A stretch of DNA of 6,140 nucleotides. It comes from Gammaproteobacteria bacterium (GTDB lineage Bacteria > Pseudomonadota > Gammaproteobacteria > S144-34). Positions 5,941-6,140 of the stretch are shown in pieces. Under the pieces are notes generated by a model. The model worked only from the letters and a program-made list of their open reading frames with translations, was not told the DNA's origin and did no database searches. The stretch is from assembly GCA_015487895.1 (NCBI GenBank), contig WFOW01000013.1, positions 1-6,140 of the forward strand. Direction: 5' to 3'. Every line of letters begins with the position of its first letter. Within the stretch, counting starts at the first letter, position 1. Made by a program: the position numbers and the translations under genes.

Positions 5941-6140
5941 TGCCCGAGACACCCCTCGAGGCCCTGCTCCTCGCCTGGCTGCCGCGCCTGGGGCTGGGGC
6001 TGGCGGTGGCGGCCGCCTTCTGGCTGGCGGGCGTGGCCGCGCGCGGCGCCCTGCTGCGCGTCGCCGCGCGCATGGAGGCGGGGCGCGATGCGGTCGTGCG
6101 CCTGCTCGGCCGGGTGGCGCACCTCGGCCTGGTGCTGGTG
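5940..6140 (+). CDS. Probable MscS-type mechanosensitive channel, N-terminal part (3' end outside window)
   Basis: An ATG overlaps the glucosidase stop by one base (TGATG), and the frame is open for 67 codons to the window edge. The protein shows a hydrophobic helix (about residues 16-34, LGLGLAVAAAFWLAGVAAR), a basic stretch (RGALLRVAARMEAGRDAVV) and the beginning of a second helix (RLLGRVAHLGLVLV). This order matches TM1, the loop and TM2 of small-conductance mechanosensitive channels, which end in a pattern like R..D..V..FL..LVRY. The diagnostic TM3 and beta domain lie outside the window, so the call is by resemblance only. No Shine-Dalgarno site lies at normal distance (AAGGAGG at 5905-5911 is 28 bases upstream), so translation is probably by termination-reinitiation coupled to the glucosidase. 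Confidence 0.6.
   Translation, partial: MPETPLEALLLAWLPRLGLGLAVAAAFWLAGVAARGALLRVAARMEAGRDAVVRLLGRVAHLGLVLV

Noticed and set aside
2263..5952. Very long antisense open frame (1229 codons) across the glycosyltransferase and glucosidase genes
   Set aside because: It lies in exact codon register with the sense genes. In that register antisense stops would need sense TTA, CTA or TCA codons, which this G/C-ending codon usage avoids. Its product is a low-complexity A/G/V/R/E/H-rich chain with no recognisable domain.
5990..6010. Short GGGGCT-type repeat at the start of the channel gene
   Set aside because: It simply encodes Leu-Gly-Leu-Gly-Leu in a membrane helix with biased codons.

Overview
The window is a very GC-rich (by eye above 70%) bacterial chromosome segment. 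Nearly every codon ends in G or C, genes are tightly packed, and all genes lie on the + strand. The MBL-fold protein resembles SoxH-type hydrolases, and the transporter is a FecCD/FecE pair. Together with the codon use this suggests a high-GC member of the Pseudomonadota, perhaps a gammaproteobacterium. That placement is inference, because no rRNA or other marker gene is present. I see no IS element, CRISPR array, tRNA or rRNA.

Layout. (1) Bases 1-1072 hold the end of a FecCD-type permease, cut by the window edge, and an 8-base-overlapping ABC ATPase. They are two parts of an importer for an iron chelate, heme or cobalamin. (2) Bases 1128-2327 encode a membrane-anchored metallo-beta-lactamase-fold protein. 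Its HxHxDH motif is intact, but the usual bridging Asp seems to be missing. (3) Bases 2328-2640 hold no gene. They contain a sigma70-like promoter (TTGACC, CATATA) and a leader of about 250 nt packed with inverted repeats. (4) Bases 2641-3693 encode a GT4 glycosyltransferase. Bases 3769-5940 encode a GDE_C/amylo-alpha-1,6-glucosidase-type protein. From 5940 a probable MscS-type mechanosensitive channel starts on the stop codon of the glucosidase (TGATG) and runs off the window.

The most interesting part is the leader before the glycosyltransferase. It contains two consecutive hairpins, each with a six-base loop of the form ANGGAN (AGGGAC and AGGGAA), and a run of GGA motifs at the Shine-Dalgarno site. 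This is the textbook layout of a CsrA/RsmA-controlled mRNA, and CsrA is a known regulator of carbon storage. I therefore propose that the glycosyltransferase, glucosidase and channel form a carbohydrate/osmotic unit under post-transcriptional control. The hairpins can be read directly from the sequence. The CsrA link and the physiological role are inference.
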